A DNA stretch of 64,000 nucleotides from Gammaproteobacteria bacterium (GCA_013152545.1 JAADGF010000109.1:1-64000), one strand, 5' to 3'. Counted from the first letter of the stretch, positions 29,077 through 38,670 are shown. A program made the numbers and translations. The notes: a model not told the origin generated them from the letters alone.

Positions 29077-29237
29077 TTAAACCTAACACATCCGTTGAAT
29101 CGTCGCGAGAGCGACTAGGGCGCTGAAGGTAAAAGGCTTATTGGGATTTTTTGGACAGTTCAGAAAATCCCAATATGTCTTTTAGATTCTGTGCTATAGA
29201 CAAGTCGCAGTAGATTCAACTGAGTAATTTAGGTTAA
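29077..29237. repeat. MITE-like element, copy B of the TTAAACCTAACACATC family
   Basis: The left end reads TTAAACCTAACACATCCG then TTGAATCGTCGCGAGAGCGA. The right end reads GATTCAACTGAG then a decayed TTAGGTTAAA. The inner part has the inverted pair GGTAAAAGGCTTATTGGGAT / ATCCCAATATGTCTTTTAGA-like. It is related to the copies at 48579-48760 and 53410-53490 and the fragment near 4437. Confidence 0.75.
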
Positions 29238-29345
29238 ATGCACTACTTAATAAATACATTACACTGGCTGTTCCACAATGCGTTATGATCAATTATCCTG
29301 ACTGCTAATGTAGATTACTTTACACCAATTTTAATTCCTTAATTT

Positions 29346-30551
29346 ATGAAAACTTCATTTAATAACTTGTTTTTCAATGCGTTAAGAAACGCAAGACCTC
29401 TCTATGTTAGTGCTATGGGCAGTATTTTCATCATAGTGCTAGCGATTTTATCTAATACTGCACTGGCTGAGGACTCAAAAAAAGCCACTTTGTCCGGCAA
29501 ACGCAGCGTTGAACTCGATAATAACGTCAATCTGTATGATGGGTGGACCGAGCTGATGTACGCAACCTGGAAAGGCAATCTAGAAGCCGTAACCACACTA
29601 TTAAATAAACCCAATCCCTCCATTAATAAAATGGATGAAGACAAAAGAAGCGCAATGACTTACGCGGCTTGGCGCAACAACGCCGCAATCATACAACAAC
29701 TACACAACAAGGGAGCGGATATCAACCACCGTGACGTCGATGACATGACGCCACTCATGTGGGCTGCCCGCACTGGACAAAACGATTCAGCGAGGATATT
29801 GATTACTTTAGGTGCCAGAATCAATGCTCACGACAAAGCAGGCAGAAGCGCTCTCATTTGGGCTGCGCGTATGGGGCACAAATCGGTCGTCAACATTCTC
29901 GTTGAAAAAGGAGCGAACCTCGACATTGAAGACAATGAAAATTTAAGCGCATTAACCACTGCTGCTAAGTTCGGCTATACAGCCATCGCCGACAAATTGA
30001 TTCGCACTCGCGCCACTCCTAATGTCACCGATAAGCTGGGTCGTTCGTTATTATGGCACTCTGCCGATGCTGGCGCGACAGCAATGGTTAAGTTGCTATT
30101 AGACTATGGTGCCAACGTGAATATAAAGGACCGCAATAATCAATCACCACTAATACGGGCTGCAAAAAATGGTCATACCGAGATTGTCAGTGCATTAATT
30201 GAGAAGGGCGTCGACATAAATCAATCGTCGAAAGAAGCCAACACAGCTCTCATTCTAGCAGCCTCAAACGGGCATCATAAAACCGTAAAAATATTAGTGG
30301 CAGCAGGCGCAGACATCAACCACACCAATTCAAACGATAATTCCGCATTATTACTCGCAGCGGAACACGGCCACGTGAAAGTGCTCGATTTACTGTTATC
30401 CCATGGCGCCAATACAACGCAGGTCAACAAACTAGGTAACACAGCGTTATCACTAGCGAAAAATGAAGGCCACGACCGGGCAAAATCCATTTTAAGCAAT
30501 TTTGCCCGTGGTGAACCCGGCTTATTGAAGCGTCTGTTAAACAAAAATTAA
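29346..30551 (+). CDS. Exported ankyrin-repeat protein
   Basis: 401 residues with an N-terminal hydrophobic signal (about 22-41, AMGSIFIIVLAILSNTALA). About ten ankyrin repeats follow from residue 65 to 390, for example DDMTPLMWAARTGQNDSARIL, AGRSALIWAARMGHKSVVNIL and NDNSALLLAAEHGHVKVLDLL. It ends with a short basic tail. Periplasmic ankyrin proteins are protein-binding scaffolds, sometimes linked to peroxidase or cytochrome systems. No partner is provable here. Start ATG at 29346, without a strong ribosome site. Confidence 0.85.
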   Translation: MKTSFNNLFFNALRNARPLYVSAMGSIFIIVLAILSNTALAEDSKKATLSGKRSVELDNNVNLYDGWTELMYATWKGNLEAVTTLLNKPNPSINKMDEDKRSAMTYAAWRNNAAIIQQLHNKGADINHRDVDDMTPLMWAARTGQNDSARILITLGARINAHDKAGRSALIWAARMGHKSVVNILVEKGANLDIEDNENLSALTTAAKFGYTAIADKLIRTRATPNVTDKLGRSLLWHSADAGATAMVKLLLDYGANVNIKDRNNQSPLIRAAKNGHTEIVSALIEKGVDINQSSKEANTALILAASNGHHKTVKILVAAGADINHTNSNDNSALLLAAEHGHVKVLDLLLSHGANTTQVNKLGNTALSLAKNEGHDRAKSILSNFARGEPGLLKRLLNKN

Positions 30552-30659
30552 CGACACTTTAGAAGCAGCGTGCACATTTCTAAGTCGCACCGAAAGGCCA
30601 AAAGTCGGTGCCCCTCTGTCCTGCTCTCCACCAAGTGATACTGGAAAAACATCTGTCGT

Positions 30660-31976
30660 TTAAAACATAATACCGTAGCTGGCCTCCAATTCAATTTGAT
30701 CCATTTCCAACGTCACTTGTTGGCCGTCACCCAATGGGTTCGGGCCCGTTACTTCATTATTAAGTGCATACATAAAAGAAAAATTAATTTCGCTGCCCGA
30801 ACCAACAAACGTGGTAAAACCAAACGTTACATGCTCCTCTATCACTGCGGGCGCCAGTATATTGAACAACACCTCTGAATTAGGTATCGGTTGATCACCC
30901 TTACTGTAACCAACCCTCCAGACCCAATCAGCATTCGCTTGCCATTGGTAACCGACTTTAACAATTGTCATGTCCTCCCAGCCAAAGCCAGAACCAGCAT
31001 CGCTGCCAAGGCATTTTGTCGAATCGTTGCCACCACCAGCCCCGGGGTAACATTGCAATAGCGCAGGCATCACTGGGTTGGCAATTGACCGAATGTCGCT
31101 ATACATAATTTTTTGAATATCCAGCACAAATGTGGACAGGGGGTTGACCATATAAGCTAAACCAATACTCCAGGTCGCAGGTATATCGAACCCACCATCT
31201 TCCGCAAACAAGCCGGAATAATCATCAAATTCATCCATTATTGTTTCGGATTGATAAGATGCAGCCAGCGTTAACCCAGGGCTTAGTTCACTCTGCCAGC
31301 CTAACTTAAAACCATACCCAGCAGAGCTATCTTTGCCGTTGTCGGATAATTTATCAGGGCGGGAGGAAACATTAAACCCAGCCGACCCAAACGCCGCTAA
31401 TCCTGTTGCCTCAAACTGTTGGTAGGCCAAAATCACTCCCGCCCCCAAGGCCGATGACTGACCAATTTTATGGGCATAACTTAAATTAACAAACAATTGT
31501 GACAAATCAATACCTGCCCCTTTACCACCACCAAAAGAACCCTGTCCACCATTAGCCGATAGCGGATAGTCCGTGTTCATACCACCATTGCCATAAACTG
31601 TGATACCGGCTGAGCTTTTTGTACTCAGCATCCAGTTTTTAGCAAAATGTGGAATTAGAAAATACTCATTATCACTTTCCACAGTTTCAGGCGTAAAAGC
31701 AAATAAGGCATTACTACCAACATTATTATCCGTACTGTACTTTCTTCTAGGACTGAAAAGTGCCGCGCCAATATCCATACGATCACCCACAAACACCATT
31801 CCAGCGGGATTGGTTGCTGCGGCCATCGCGTCCTGTGGTAACGCAACACCAGCTCCAGCTAACGCTTTATTTTTTGTGCCGTAGCCATGTCCAAAATAGC
31901 CGTTAGTTGCATACGCTGGTGCTATAAGCCCAATACTCATTACACCAATCATTAACTGTCTGGAAAATTTATTCAT
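30660..31976 (-). CDS. OmpP1/FadL family outer-membrane transport protein
   Basis: About 438 residues from the ATG at 31976, which follows GAGGAG at good spacing. An ATG at 32018 would add 14 unlikely residues. Signal peptide MNKFSRQLMIGVMSIGLIAPAYA, then the hallmark NGYFGHGYGTKNKALAGAGVALPQDAMAAATNPAGM, which forms the plugging hatch of FadL/TodX channels. The rest is beta-barrel and ends in YGIMF. The family imports hydrophobic compounds such as fatty acids or aromatics across the outer membrane. The substrate here is not determined. It stands alone, convergent with the ankyrin gene. Confidence 0.9.
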   Translation of the reverse strand: MNKFSRQLMIGVMSIGLIAPAYATNGYFGHGYGTKNKALAGAGVALPQDAMAAATNPAGMVFVGDRMDIGAALFSPRRKYSTDNNVGSNALFAFTPETVESDNEYFLIPHFAKNWMLSTKSSAGITVYGNGGMNTDYPLSANGGQGSFGGGKGAGIDLSQLFVNLSYAHKIGQSSALGAGVILAYQQFEATGLAAFGSAGFNVSSRPDKLSDNGKDSSAGYGFKLGWQSELSPGLTLAASYQSETIMDEFDDYSGLFAEDGGFDIPATWSIGLAYMVNPLSTFVLDIQKIMYSDIRSIANPVMPALLQCYPGAGGGNDSTKCLGSDAGSGFGWEDMTIVKVGYQWQANADWVWRVGYSKGDQPIPNSEVLFNILAPAVIEEHVTFGFTTFVGSGSEINFSFMYALNNEVTGPNPLGDGQQVTLEMDQIELEASYGIMF

Positions 31977-32551
31977 GCTAACTCTCCTCGAACGCTCGTC
32001 TAAATGTTGCACAGTCAACCTTCATCATTATTAGTCTTGCAACAACCATCATTAGCAACCGCTGTAATTCTGTCAACAGTTTATTAGCATATTCCCAAGT
32101 TATTTTTTACTTATGTTGGTAGATATTTTTTTGATCCATATATACTGGTATAAAGTATTTTAATTATGCTGTGTAACAGCAGTCAGTAGATACCGCATGC
32201 AATAATCATTGCACGCTTAATACCAGTGAGTAAGGAATCTGCACGTTTATACCCGTGACGTTTTAAGTTTAGGTGATCAGCTGCGCCCTATTCATTCATG
32301 GCACCATCAAAAACAGGGGCTTTTAGGTGAAAACAGGTTCTTTATGAAAAGCGAAATGACGATGAATAGCCGAACTACCGCGAGGCGCTTCAACGCAACC
32401 ATGGAATGAAGGAGGACGTGCTCAATGAAGGCCAAAAAATGAATGCCAGAATCTCAATCGCTGCGACTATATTTCGAGCTGTTGTGCTTGACGCCAACGA
32501 GAACCGAAAACGCAAATCGAAATGTCAAACAGGGGCGTTGAGCCCCCATCC
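31977..32551. other. Intergenic region, repeat fragments only
   Basis: Spacer between the FadL-type and dsrE2 genes. A segment near 32330-32370 resembles one near 25033-25075 (shared AACAGGTTCTTTA then GAAA.GC.AAATGA). Small ORFs overlapping the 3' end of dsrE2 are frame shadows. Confidence 0.4.
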
Positions 32552-33019
32552 TTACGTAAACAAACAAATATCCGAATCACCCGCGAAACCCAAAAACGTT
32601 GCAGCACCACCGAACTCAATTCCGTCGATGAAATCACTGTTTCTGAATTCGAACAAATCCACCGTCATTTGACAAGCAATCAATCGCACCTCCGCCTCGA
32701 TACAAAGTGCACGCAATTCCTCTATGCTAGCCACGCCTTTTGATTTCATTTTATTTTTCATCATGAACGTCATCATCGACTGCATTCCGGGTAACGTTTG
32801 TAATAGCACTGGCATAGGCATGGGCATAGGCATACCGGGATTCCCCAGTGACGTCACTTTGAGGTCGAGTTTTTTACGCAATAACTGTAAACCATAAAAT
32901 GTAAAAAAAACTTCCACACTATACCCCAACGCAGCGGCGGTCGACGCTAAAATAAAGGGGGGATAGGCCCAATCCAACGAGCCTTTGGTTGCAATAATTG
33001 CTAGCTTTTTCTCAGACAT
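32552..33019 (-). CDS. dsrE2: DsrE2-type sulfurtransferase-like protein (DsrE/F family)
   Basis: 155 residues opening KKLAIIATKGSLDWAYPPFILASTAAALGYSV.VFFTFYG, the DsrE/DsrF-like fold used for sulfur trafficking. It has a Met/Pro-rich loop (about residues 61-70, PGMPMPMPMPV) and hydrophobic segments typical of the DsrE2 branch. The conserved Cys lies in RLIACQMTVDLF. In sulfur oxidisers dsrE2 is usually found with tusA and a rhodanese and passes persulfide sulfur toward cytoplasmic oxidation. Here tusA lies 266 bases upstream on the same strand. AAGGAG precedes the ATG at 33019. Confidence 0.85.
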   Translation of the reverse strand: MSEKKLAIIATKGSLDWAYPPFILASTAAALGYSVEVFFTFYGLQLLRKKLDLKVTSLGNPGMPMPMPMPVLLQTLPGMQSMMTFMMKNKMKSKGVASIEELRALCIEAEVRLIACQMTVDLFEFRNSDFIDGIEFGGAATFLGFAGDSDICLFT

Positions 33020-33285
33020 ACACCGTTACTCCTTCACCTAAAATTCAGTCTATTTAGTGTAGTGTATTAAATATACAACGAACAACGCTGGGTCACGCCT
33101 ATTTTTACGGCGAAACATTTTACGGCGAAACAATGGGTAAGCTATACCCCGAAGAACCGGGACATTTTTTTCGCCTTGTTTATTCGGTCAAACAAAACGT
33201 CCCAGCCAGTAGAATAAGACTCAAACGTTAACAGATACCCAAAGTAAAAATCTTTTAAATCACTGTTCTTTAGTAAGCATGACAA

Positions 33286-33516
33286 TCAAGACTTTTTCAT
33301 CAAAAAATGAAACTTCCCGCTGTCTTCGCGGGATTCAAGTAACTCATTGCCTGTTTGCTTTGCAAATGCTTCGAAATCTTTTACAGAACCGGGATCAGTT
33401 GAAATAATATGCAATACTTCTCCAGCCCCCATTGCCGATAAACTCTTTTTAGCTCTAAGAATAGGAAGTGGACAATTTAAGCCAGATGCATCCAGTTCTT
33501 GATTAAATTCTGCCAT
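33286..33516 (-). CDS. tusA: TusA-family sulfur carrier protein
   Basis: 76 residues with the signature ELDASGLNCPLPILRAKKSL. The Cys of the CPLP motif carries sulfur as a persulfide. The remaining fold (AGEVLHIISTDPGSVKDFEAFAKQTG) is full length. In sulfur oxidisers TusA delivers sulfur to DsrEFH or the heterodisulfide-reductase-like route. GAGGAG precedes the ATG. A role in oxidation rather than tRNA thiolation is inferred from dsrE2 and the sox cluster nearby. Confidence 0.92.
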   Translation of the reverse strand: MAEFNQELDASGLNCPLPILRAKKSLSAMGAGEVLHIISTDPGSVKDFEAFAKQTGNELLESREDSGKFHFLMKKS

Positions 33517-34121
33517 AATCAGCTCCTCAAATATTAAAAATGGTTACGGGTGAAATAATTCATTAGAATTCCATGTTGTTCTTATATTGTAACCATAAAA
33601 ACGACCCTGGTCACATAAAAATGCCATTAGTTTTTTTTATATTTTCGAAAACTAAGCTAATATAGAAAAAATTACCATGGACTTAATTATATTAGGATAT
33701 TCAACGCCAACTAAAAAAATGCTGATTAAGTAATAAATAAGCGCCTAGGGGGTGTTAACAATAAAAGCCAAAAACCTCGAAAATTCGATTAGACACAGTA
33801 CAAGATACGCAATACATCAGAGATGAACATCGTGAGCTCAATAATTCGATAACCAATAAAATAAACAGTGCAGTCACCTTATTTGGTGATAAGCTGATGT
33901 TTGAGTTTGCCAGGAGTGAGCGAACTTCCGATGTTCAATTGAGTTTTCCAGGTTAAACCCATCGACGTTTTTTGTGCAATTTATTGCCACTCTGTCTGTC
34001 TATAGGAAAGTGAATGCAACTCAAACCAGTTACATTTTATGACGTTTTACCCAGTATTTCGGTTAAATAAAAATATTAGCACGAGCTACTATCAATTACA
34101 GCTAATCGTTTTCAGCGCAAC
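33517..34121. other. Intergenic region with degenerate repeats
   Basis: The divergent spacer between tusA (minus) and the M48 protease gene (plus) contains both promoters. It holds a degenerate repeat (about 33850-33965) also seen at about 24720-24845. A CTAGGGGGTGTT motif near 33744 resembles the end of the element at 48878-49149. No gene is supported. Confidence 0.4.
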
Positions 34122-35624
34122 ATGCCCCTATTTATTAGACAATCAAGTAGAGCCACTTTCCAGACGTGCTGCTTAGCAACGGCAGTCGGTCTGTTTATTG
34201 CTGTTCTATCATTACCAACCCATGCTGACAATCTGCCCGACATCGGCAATAGCGCTGATTCACTGATCTCACCCGAAGACGAAAAAATGCTGGGTCGTGA
34301 ATTTATGCGCAGCGTGCGACGATCCTTAAAATTAGTCGATGACCCTATAAGCACTGAATATATTCGCGACCTGGGTGAATCGCTCGCCTCCCAAATAGAC
34401 ACCCGAGGGCAAACCTTGAATTTTTTTATTGTGGATGACAACACGATTAACGCATTTGCAGGGCCAGCCGGTCATATAGGCATTCACAGTGGCTTGATCA
34501 ATGAAGCGGGAACGGAGGGCGAACTAGCCTCGGTGGTCGCCCATGAAATAGCCCATGTCATTCAACGCCATCTGGTGCGCTCTTTTGAATCCTCTAAAAA
34601 TTTATCCATTGCAGCAATGGCCGCAATTATGGCAGCGATATTATTGGGTTCGGGTAATGGGCAAATCGGCGAAGCTGTCTTGGCAAGCACAATCGCAGGG
34701 ACAACCCAGCGCCAGTTAAGCTTCTCACGCACCAATGAACAAGAAGCCGACCGAGTTGGTATCGATATGTTGGCAAGTGCCGGATTTAACCCCAATAGCA
34801 TGGCTGATTTTTTCGAGACATTACAATATAAAAGCCGATTTTCAGGTCATAACGTTCCAGAGTTCTTGCTAACTCACCCGGTTACAACCACTCGAATCGC
34901 CGACTCCCGAGGGCGGGCAGCTTCACTATTGCCAACTAACCATTCAAACCGACCATTAAATTCAATCCGATACCAATTAATTCGCGCAAGGCTACAGGTA
35001 CTAAACCATCGACAACCAGAATTGGAAACCTCAACTGCAATCCTCGCCGCCAACCTCAAAAAACGCGAAACACCTGATTTTCCAGGTCAATATGAATTAG
35101 CCCTCAGGTACAGCAAGCTAGGCAAACACACTAAAGCACAAGACTTATTGGAAAATCTGATAAAAACAGATAGACTTCGAATCGTTTATGTTATTGCTCT
35201 GGCACAAAACGATATCAAAGCACTGCGCTATGCATCAGCAATAAACATTCTCGCGGAGACACTTAGACTTTACCCTGAAAACTTACCACTCACTTGGCTT
35301 TATGCCGATGTATTGCTTCTCGATGGCCAAGCAAAAAACGCCATGCAGGCACTGCAACAGCAAATTCGCTCTCACCCTGACACTCCTGAAATTTACAAAA
35401 CATTTGCAATGGCAGCGCAACAAGCGGGCTTTGCAGGTGATGCTTATGAATCCCTAGCGAATTACTACTACGAGTATGGTGAAATTAATACCTCAATAAA
35501 ACATTTGGAAGAAGCCCTGCAACAACCGAATATTGATGAATATAGAGCGTTAAAGTTTAAAGCGCGACTAAAAGAGCTTAAACAAGAAGTGGTTAATAAG
35601 CACGCAACCAAAAAAAAACCCTAA
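34122..35624 (+). CDS. bepA: Periplasmic M48 metalloprotease with TPR domain (BepA family)
   Basis: 500 residues with a signal peptide (about 1-35, ending THA). The zinc motif HEIAH has His141, Glu142 and His145, and a third ligand is in the NEQEAD block (Glu208). TPR repeats fill about 310-480. BepA acts in the periplasm in quality control of outer-membrane protein and LPS-transport assembly, both as protease and chaperone. Domain order and length fit. Unrelated in function to the sox genes downstream, but the spacing of 243 bases to soxX leaves room for a separate promoter. Confidence 0.9.
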   Translation: MPLFIRQSSRATFQTCCLATAVGLFIAVLSLPTHADNLPDIGNSADSLISPEDEKMLGREFMRSVRRSLKLVDDPISTEYIRDLGESLASQIDTRGQTLNFFIVDDNTINAFAGPAGHIGIHSGLINEAGTEGELASVVAHEIAHVIQRHLVRSFESSKNLSIAAMAAIMAAILLGSGNGQIGEAVLASTIAGTTQRQLSFSRTNEQEADRVGIDMLASAGFNPNSMADFFETLQYKSRFSGHNVPEFLLTHPVTTTRIADSRGRAASLLPTNHSNRPLNSIRYQLIRARLQVLNHRQPELETSTAILAANLKKRETPDFPGQYELALRYSKLGKHTKAQDLLENLIKTDRLRIVYVIALAQNDIKALRYASAINILAETLRLYPENLPLTWLYADVLLLDGQAKNAMQALQQQIRSHPDTPEIYKTFAMAAQQAGFAGDAYESLANYYYEYGEINTSIKHLEEALQQPNIDEYRALKFKARLKELKQEVVNKHATKKKP

Positions 35625-35867
35625 AACTATTTTGACAAAGGTCTGCAAATAGAGACAGAATAGCCGAGGTTTTAATTTTTAAGCTATTGGGCTGCAATTC
35701 GTTACCGATATTTGTTGTTCTAACAAGTATTGCTGGTATTGGTTGTGCCAATATACATTAACACAGCGATCCGCAGCCAATAATTTTGGCCTAATCAAGG
35801 GCTTCTAGAAACGAATATCCTACCCTTGAAATTATATAAACAACGGAAACTGATTAAGGAGAAAGCA

Positions 35868-36239
35868 ATGCGGCAGTTCGCGAAACCGATATTATTATCC
35901 GCAAGTATCGTGGCTCTCGTTGTGAGCGGTCTATCTTTTACGCCAAAAGCAGCCTACGCGGGTAAATCGATGGCAGAGAAAGGAAAAGAAATCTCCTTCC
36001 ATCGACAAAAAGGCAACTGCTTAGCTTGCCACAAAATGGCAGACGGTGCTCTTCCCGGCAACATAGGACCAAAACTCGTTAACATGAAAGCTAGGTATCC
36101 CGATAAATCAAAATTACGAGCCCAAATTTGGGATGCTACCATCAATAACCCCAATACGATCATGCCGCCATTTGGGAAATTCAAGATCGTCACTGAAGAA
36201 GAGATCGACATGATTGTAGAATTTATCTACAACCTTTAG
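35868..36239 (+). CDS. soxX: Sulfur-oxidation c-type cytochrome SoxX
   Basis: About 123 residues from the ATG at 35868, which follows AAGGAGAAAGCA. An in-frame ATG at 35826 lacks a ribosome site. Signal peptide ending AYA, then one haem motif CLACH within NCLACHKMADGALPGNIGPKL, and a distal Met in NTIMPPFGKFKIVTEEEI. SoxX pairs with SoxA to join thiosulfate to the SoxY carrier Cys oxidatively and receives the electrons. First gene of soxXYZA. Confidence 0.95.
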   Translation: MRQFAKPILLSASIVALVVSGLSFTPKAAYAGKSMAEKGKEISFHRQKGNCLACHKMADGALPGNIGPKLVNMKARYPDKSKLRAQIWDATINNPNTIMPPFGKFKIVTEEEIDMIVEFIYNL

Positions 36240-36276
36240 AGTGTAAGATTCAAACCGGAACTAGAGGAGCATAGCA

Positions 36277-36741
36277 ATGAAACGCAGAGCCTTTCTAAAA
36301 GGTACAATTGCAAGCAGTATTGCAGGGGTTGCTGTCAGTGCAGGTTTATTAACACCGCGCATCGTACTCGCTGAATGGCCAAAAGCATCCTTTGATGCAA
36401 CATCCGTCAGCAAATCCTTAAGCAGTTTATTAGGCAGTGATCGTTATTCAGCAAGCGCTGACATTAAAATCAAAGCCCCTGATATCGCAGAAAACGGCTC
36501 CGTGGTACCAATTACAGTATCCACCAGCCTGCCCAAGATTGACAGTATCACTGTTATTATTGAAAAAAACCCATCACCACTCGCCGCCAATTTCCGATTA
36601 TCACCCAACACAGAAGGATTTGTTTCCACCCGCGTAAAAATGGGAAAAACATCTGATTTAATTGCAATCGTTAAATCTGATGGTAAGTTATATAGCGCCA
36701 AAAAAACGGTTAAGGTGACAATCGGCGGGTGTGGTGGTTAA
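36277..36741 (+). CDS. soxY: Sulfur carrier subunit SoxY
   Basis: 154 residues with a Tat-type signal (MKRRAFLKG then a hydrophobic core ending VLA) and the carrier C-terminus TIGGCGG, whose Cys holds the sulfur intermediate on a flexible arm. Family length is normal. It works as the SoxYZ heterodimer in the periplasm. GAGGAG precedes the ATG. 37 bases after soxX. Confidence 0.97.
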   Translation: MKRRAFLKGTIASSIAGVAVSAGLLTPRIVLAEWPKASFDATSVSKSLSSLLGSDRYSASADIKIKAPDIAENGSVVPITVSTSLPKIDSITVIIEKNPSPLAANFRLSPNTEGFVSTRVKMGKTSDLIAIVKSDGKLYSAKKTVKVTIGGCGG

Positions 36742-36820
36742 CGGCCACCCCTTAGCTGCCACATAGAATAGAATATCAAGCGCGATTGATGCGCAGCACA
36801 AAATAGTAGAGGACAGTAAA

Positions 36821-37138
36821 ATGGCCAAAAAGAGTATTAGAATTCGTGCCAAAATGAAAGGCAACGTAACCGAAGTAAAAGCACTGATGAGCCACGCAAT
36901 GGAAACGGGATTACGCAAAGATAAAAAAACCGATAAAAAAATTCCCGCGCATTTTATCCAGGAAGTCAAGTGCGAACACAATGGCAAACAAGTATTACTC
37001 GCCGAATGGGGTGTAGCCGTATCGAAAGACCCGTATCTATCGTTTAAATTCAGCGGCGCAAATAAGGGTGACAAAATATCGATCAGTTGGTATGACAATA
37101 TGGGCAAATCAGCGTCTGCTGAATCAACCATCAAATAA
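36821..37138 (+). CDS. soxZ: SoxZ, partner of SoxY
   Basis: 105 residues without a signal peptide, as usual, since it is exported as a complex with SoxY through Tat. Ig-like beta sandwich sequence with IRIRAKMKGNVTEVKALMSHAMETG and a C-terminal YDNMGKSASAESTI. Lies between soxY and soxA in one operon. Confidence 0.96.
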   Translation: MAKKSIRIRAKMKGNVTEVKALMSHAMETGLRKDKKTDKKIPAHFIQEVKCEHNGKQVLLAEWGVAVSKDPYLSFKFSGANKGDKISISWYDNMGKSASAESTIK

Positions 37139-37196
37139 AAACCACACAGCAACCCTCATTTTGCCATACCGAACTCGGACGGAGGAAATATAAACA

Positions 37197-38030
37197 ATGA
37201 AGAGACTTTTAATAATTGCGGCCACCGCAATTTTAACTGCAACACCGTTTGTAACTAATGCAGGCCCTGACGATGACCTTAAAGCCTTTCGTGGTTATTT
37301 TCTTGAACGATTCCCAAACGTACCTCTGGAAGAATTTGCCAATGGCGTCTACTCCATTGACGCCGCATCACGAGAGCAATGGGAAGCCATTGAGGAATTC
37401 CCCCCTTATGAGATTGCCATTGAAGAAGGCGAAGAATTGTTTAATACCCCGTTTAAAAATGGCAAAACCTTTGCCAGTTGCTTCAAAAACGGCGGCATTG
37501 GCATCAAAGGAGATTACCCTTTTTTCGATAAAGCCAGCGGCAGAGTCCGCACTATTGAAGCAGACATTAATAGTTGTTTAAAGAAAAATGGTGAAAAAAC
37601 ACTGGGCTGGGGTAAAGGTAAACTAGCTGCAATATCCGCATATATGGCTTTTACGACACGCGGCCAAATCATTGACATCAAAGTCCCGCGTGATCAAAGA
37701 GCCATTGATGCTTATGAGGCTGGTAAGGTATTTTATTACGCCCGTCGCGGACAACTGAATATGTCCTGCGCACACTGCCATGTAGACAATGCTGGCAACA
37801 AAATCCGCGCTGATATTCTAAGCCCGTCGTTGGGGCATGCCTCTCATTTTCCAGTTTACCGCTCCAAGTGGGGTGGCTTAGGTACTTTGCACCGCCGTTT
37901 CGCTGGGTGCATTAAACAAGTACGTGCCCTGCCCTTCAAAAATCAAAGCGATGAATATCGAAATCTTGAGTATTTCTTAACGTATATGAGCAATGGTATT
38001 CCCTGGAATGGTCCGGGAGCACGTAAATAA
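37197..38030 (+). CDS. soxA: Sulfur-oxidation c-type cytochrome SoxA (single-haem type)
   Basis: 277 residues with a signal peptide (1-20, ending TNA). The C-terminal haem motif CAHCH is at residues 191-195, and the catalytic or axial Cys238 lies in AGCIKQVRA. The N-terminal haem site of diheme SoxA is gone: only Cys95 remains in FASCFKNGG, matching the monohaem SoxA group. With SoxX it forms the thiosulfate:SoxY-coupling enzyme. GGAGG precedes the ATG. Last gene of soxXYZA, with a hairpin 28 bases behind. Confidence 0.95.
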   Translation: MKRLLIIAATAILTATPFVTNAGPDDDLKAFRGYFLERFPNVPLEEFANGVYSIDAASREQWEAIEEFPPYEIAIEEGEELFNTPFKNGKTFASCFKNGGIGIKGDYPFFDKASGRVRTIEADINSCLKKNGEKTLGWGKGKLAAISAYMAFTTRGQIIDIKVPRDQRAIDAYEAGKVFYYARRGQLNMSCAHCHVDNAGNKIRADILSPSLGHASHFPVYRSKWGGLGTLHRRFAGCIKQVRALPFKNQSDEYRNLEYFLTYMSNGIPWNGPGARK

Positions 38031-38057
38031 AGGCGAAATACCATATGATAATCAAAA

Positions 38058-38076
38058 CCACCCGCAACGCGGGTGG
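38058..38076 (+). terminator. GC-rich hairpin behind soxA
   Basis: CCACCCGC-AAC-GCGGGTGG, a perfect 8-bp stem with a 3-base loop, 28 bases past the soxA stop. It lacks a following T run, so it may be a weak or attenuating terminator or an mRNA-end stabiliser that separates soxXYZA from soxB. Confidence 0.55.
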
Positions 38077-38670
38077 CTATGAGGGTATAACCGTTAAAAG
38101 ACGGTTGCTCGTTTAATGCCATTCTAGTGACGTGTATTCATAGAGTACAGGCTCAAGTATGAACGTCCAAATCCTCTTTTCTTATAATCCGCCTGTAATT
38201 TATACAGAGTCATCGACGAAAACCCCATCCATTTTTTCGTTAAGCAGACCTAATCTACATAAAAAAATCAAAATTGATCTCAATTTTCCACTTGCATCGC
38301 TGCAATTCTCTAAATTTAAAGCGCCTGGCAACACCTTATCTCTAAATAGGCATTTAGCACACGAGAAAAAACAGTTATATTTTATGAGACTGTTTAGGAT
38401 TTATTAACGGTTGAAGCTAAAGTTCAATCGCTACGGGTATATTATTGAGATACAGAGTGAATTTTAAAATAGTGCCATCGTCTTTGTTGCTGAGTAAACC
38501 AATGTTTGGAATGTGCCAGATTCATCAAAAAATTCTGCGAGTTTCCCCTGTAACCCAACTAAGTTTTCTAAAACAAGACTTAAATACCTACATATTCCCA
38601 TTGAGTAACCACTGGAACGCAAAACGATAGCAGTAGAATCCATTTTAATAGTGAGTACTGGAGGTTTCAA
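38077..38670. other. Intergenic region between soxA and soxB
   Basis: About 590 bases. Short plus-strand ORFs (38159-38407 and 38445-38630) have no family features and are probably chance. The length suggests that soxB has its own promoter. No repeat was recognised. Confidence 0.4.

Larger units (their letters stand above)
28473..29345. other. Intergenic region with two foldback repeats
   Basis: Contains two MITE-like elements, at 28852-29007 and 29077-29237. Flanking CTAAAAACC / GGTTTTTAG sequences near 28799 and 29036 suggest that the first one sits in a larger inverted repeat. No gene is supported. Confidence 0.5.

Noticed and set aside
38159-38407. 82-codon ORF between soxA and soxB
   Set aside because: Composition and lack of motifs or ribosome site suggest noncoding DNA. 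No link to sox genes.
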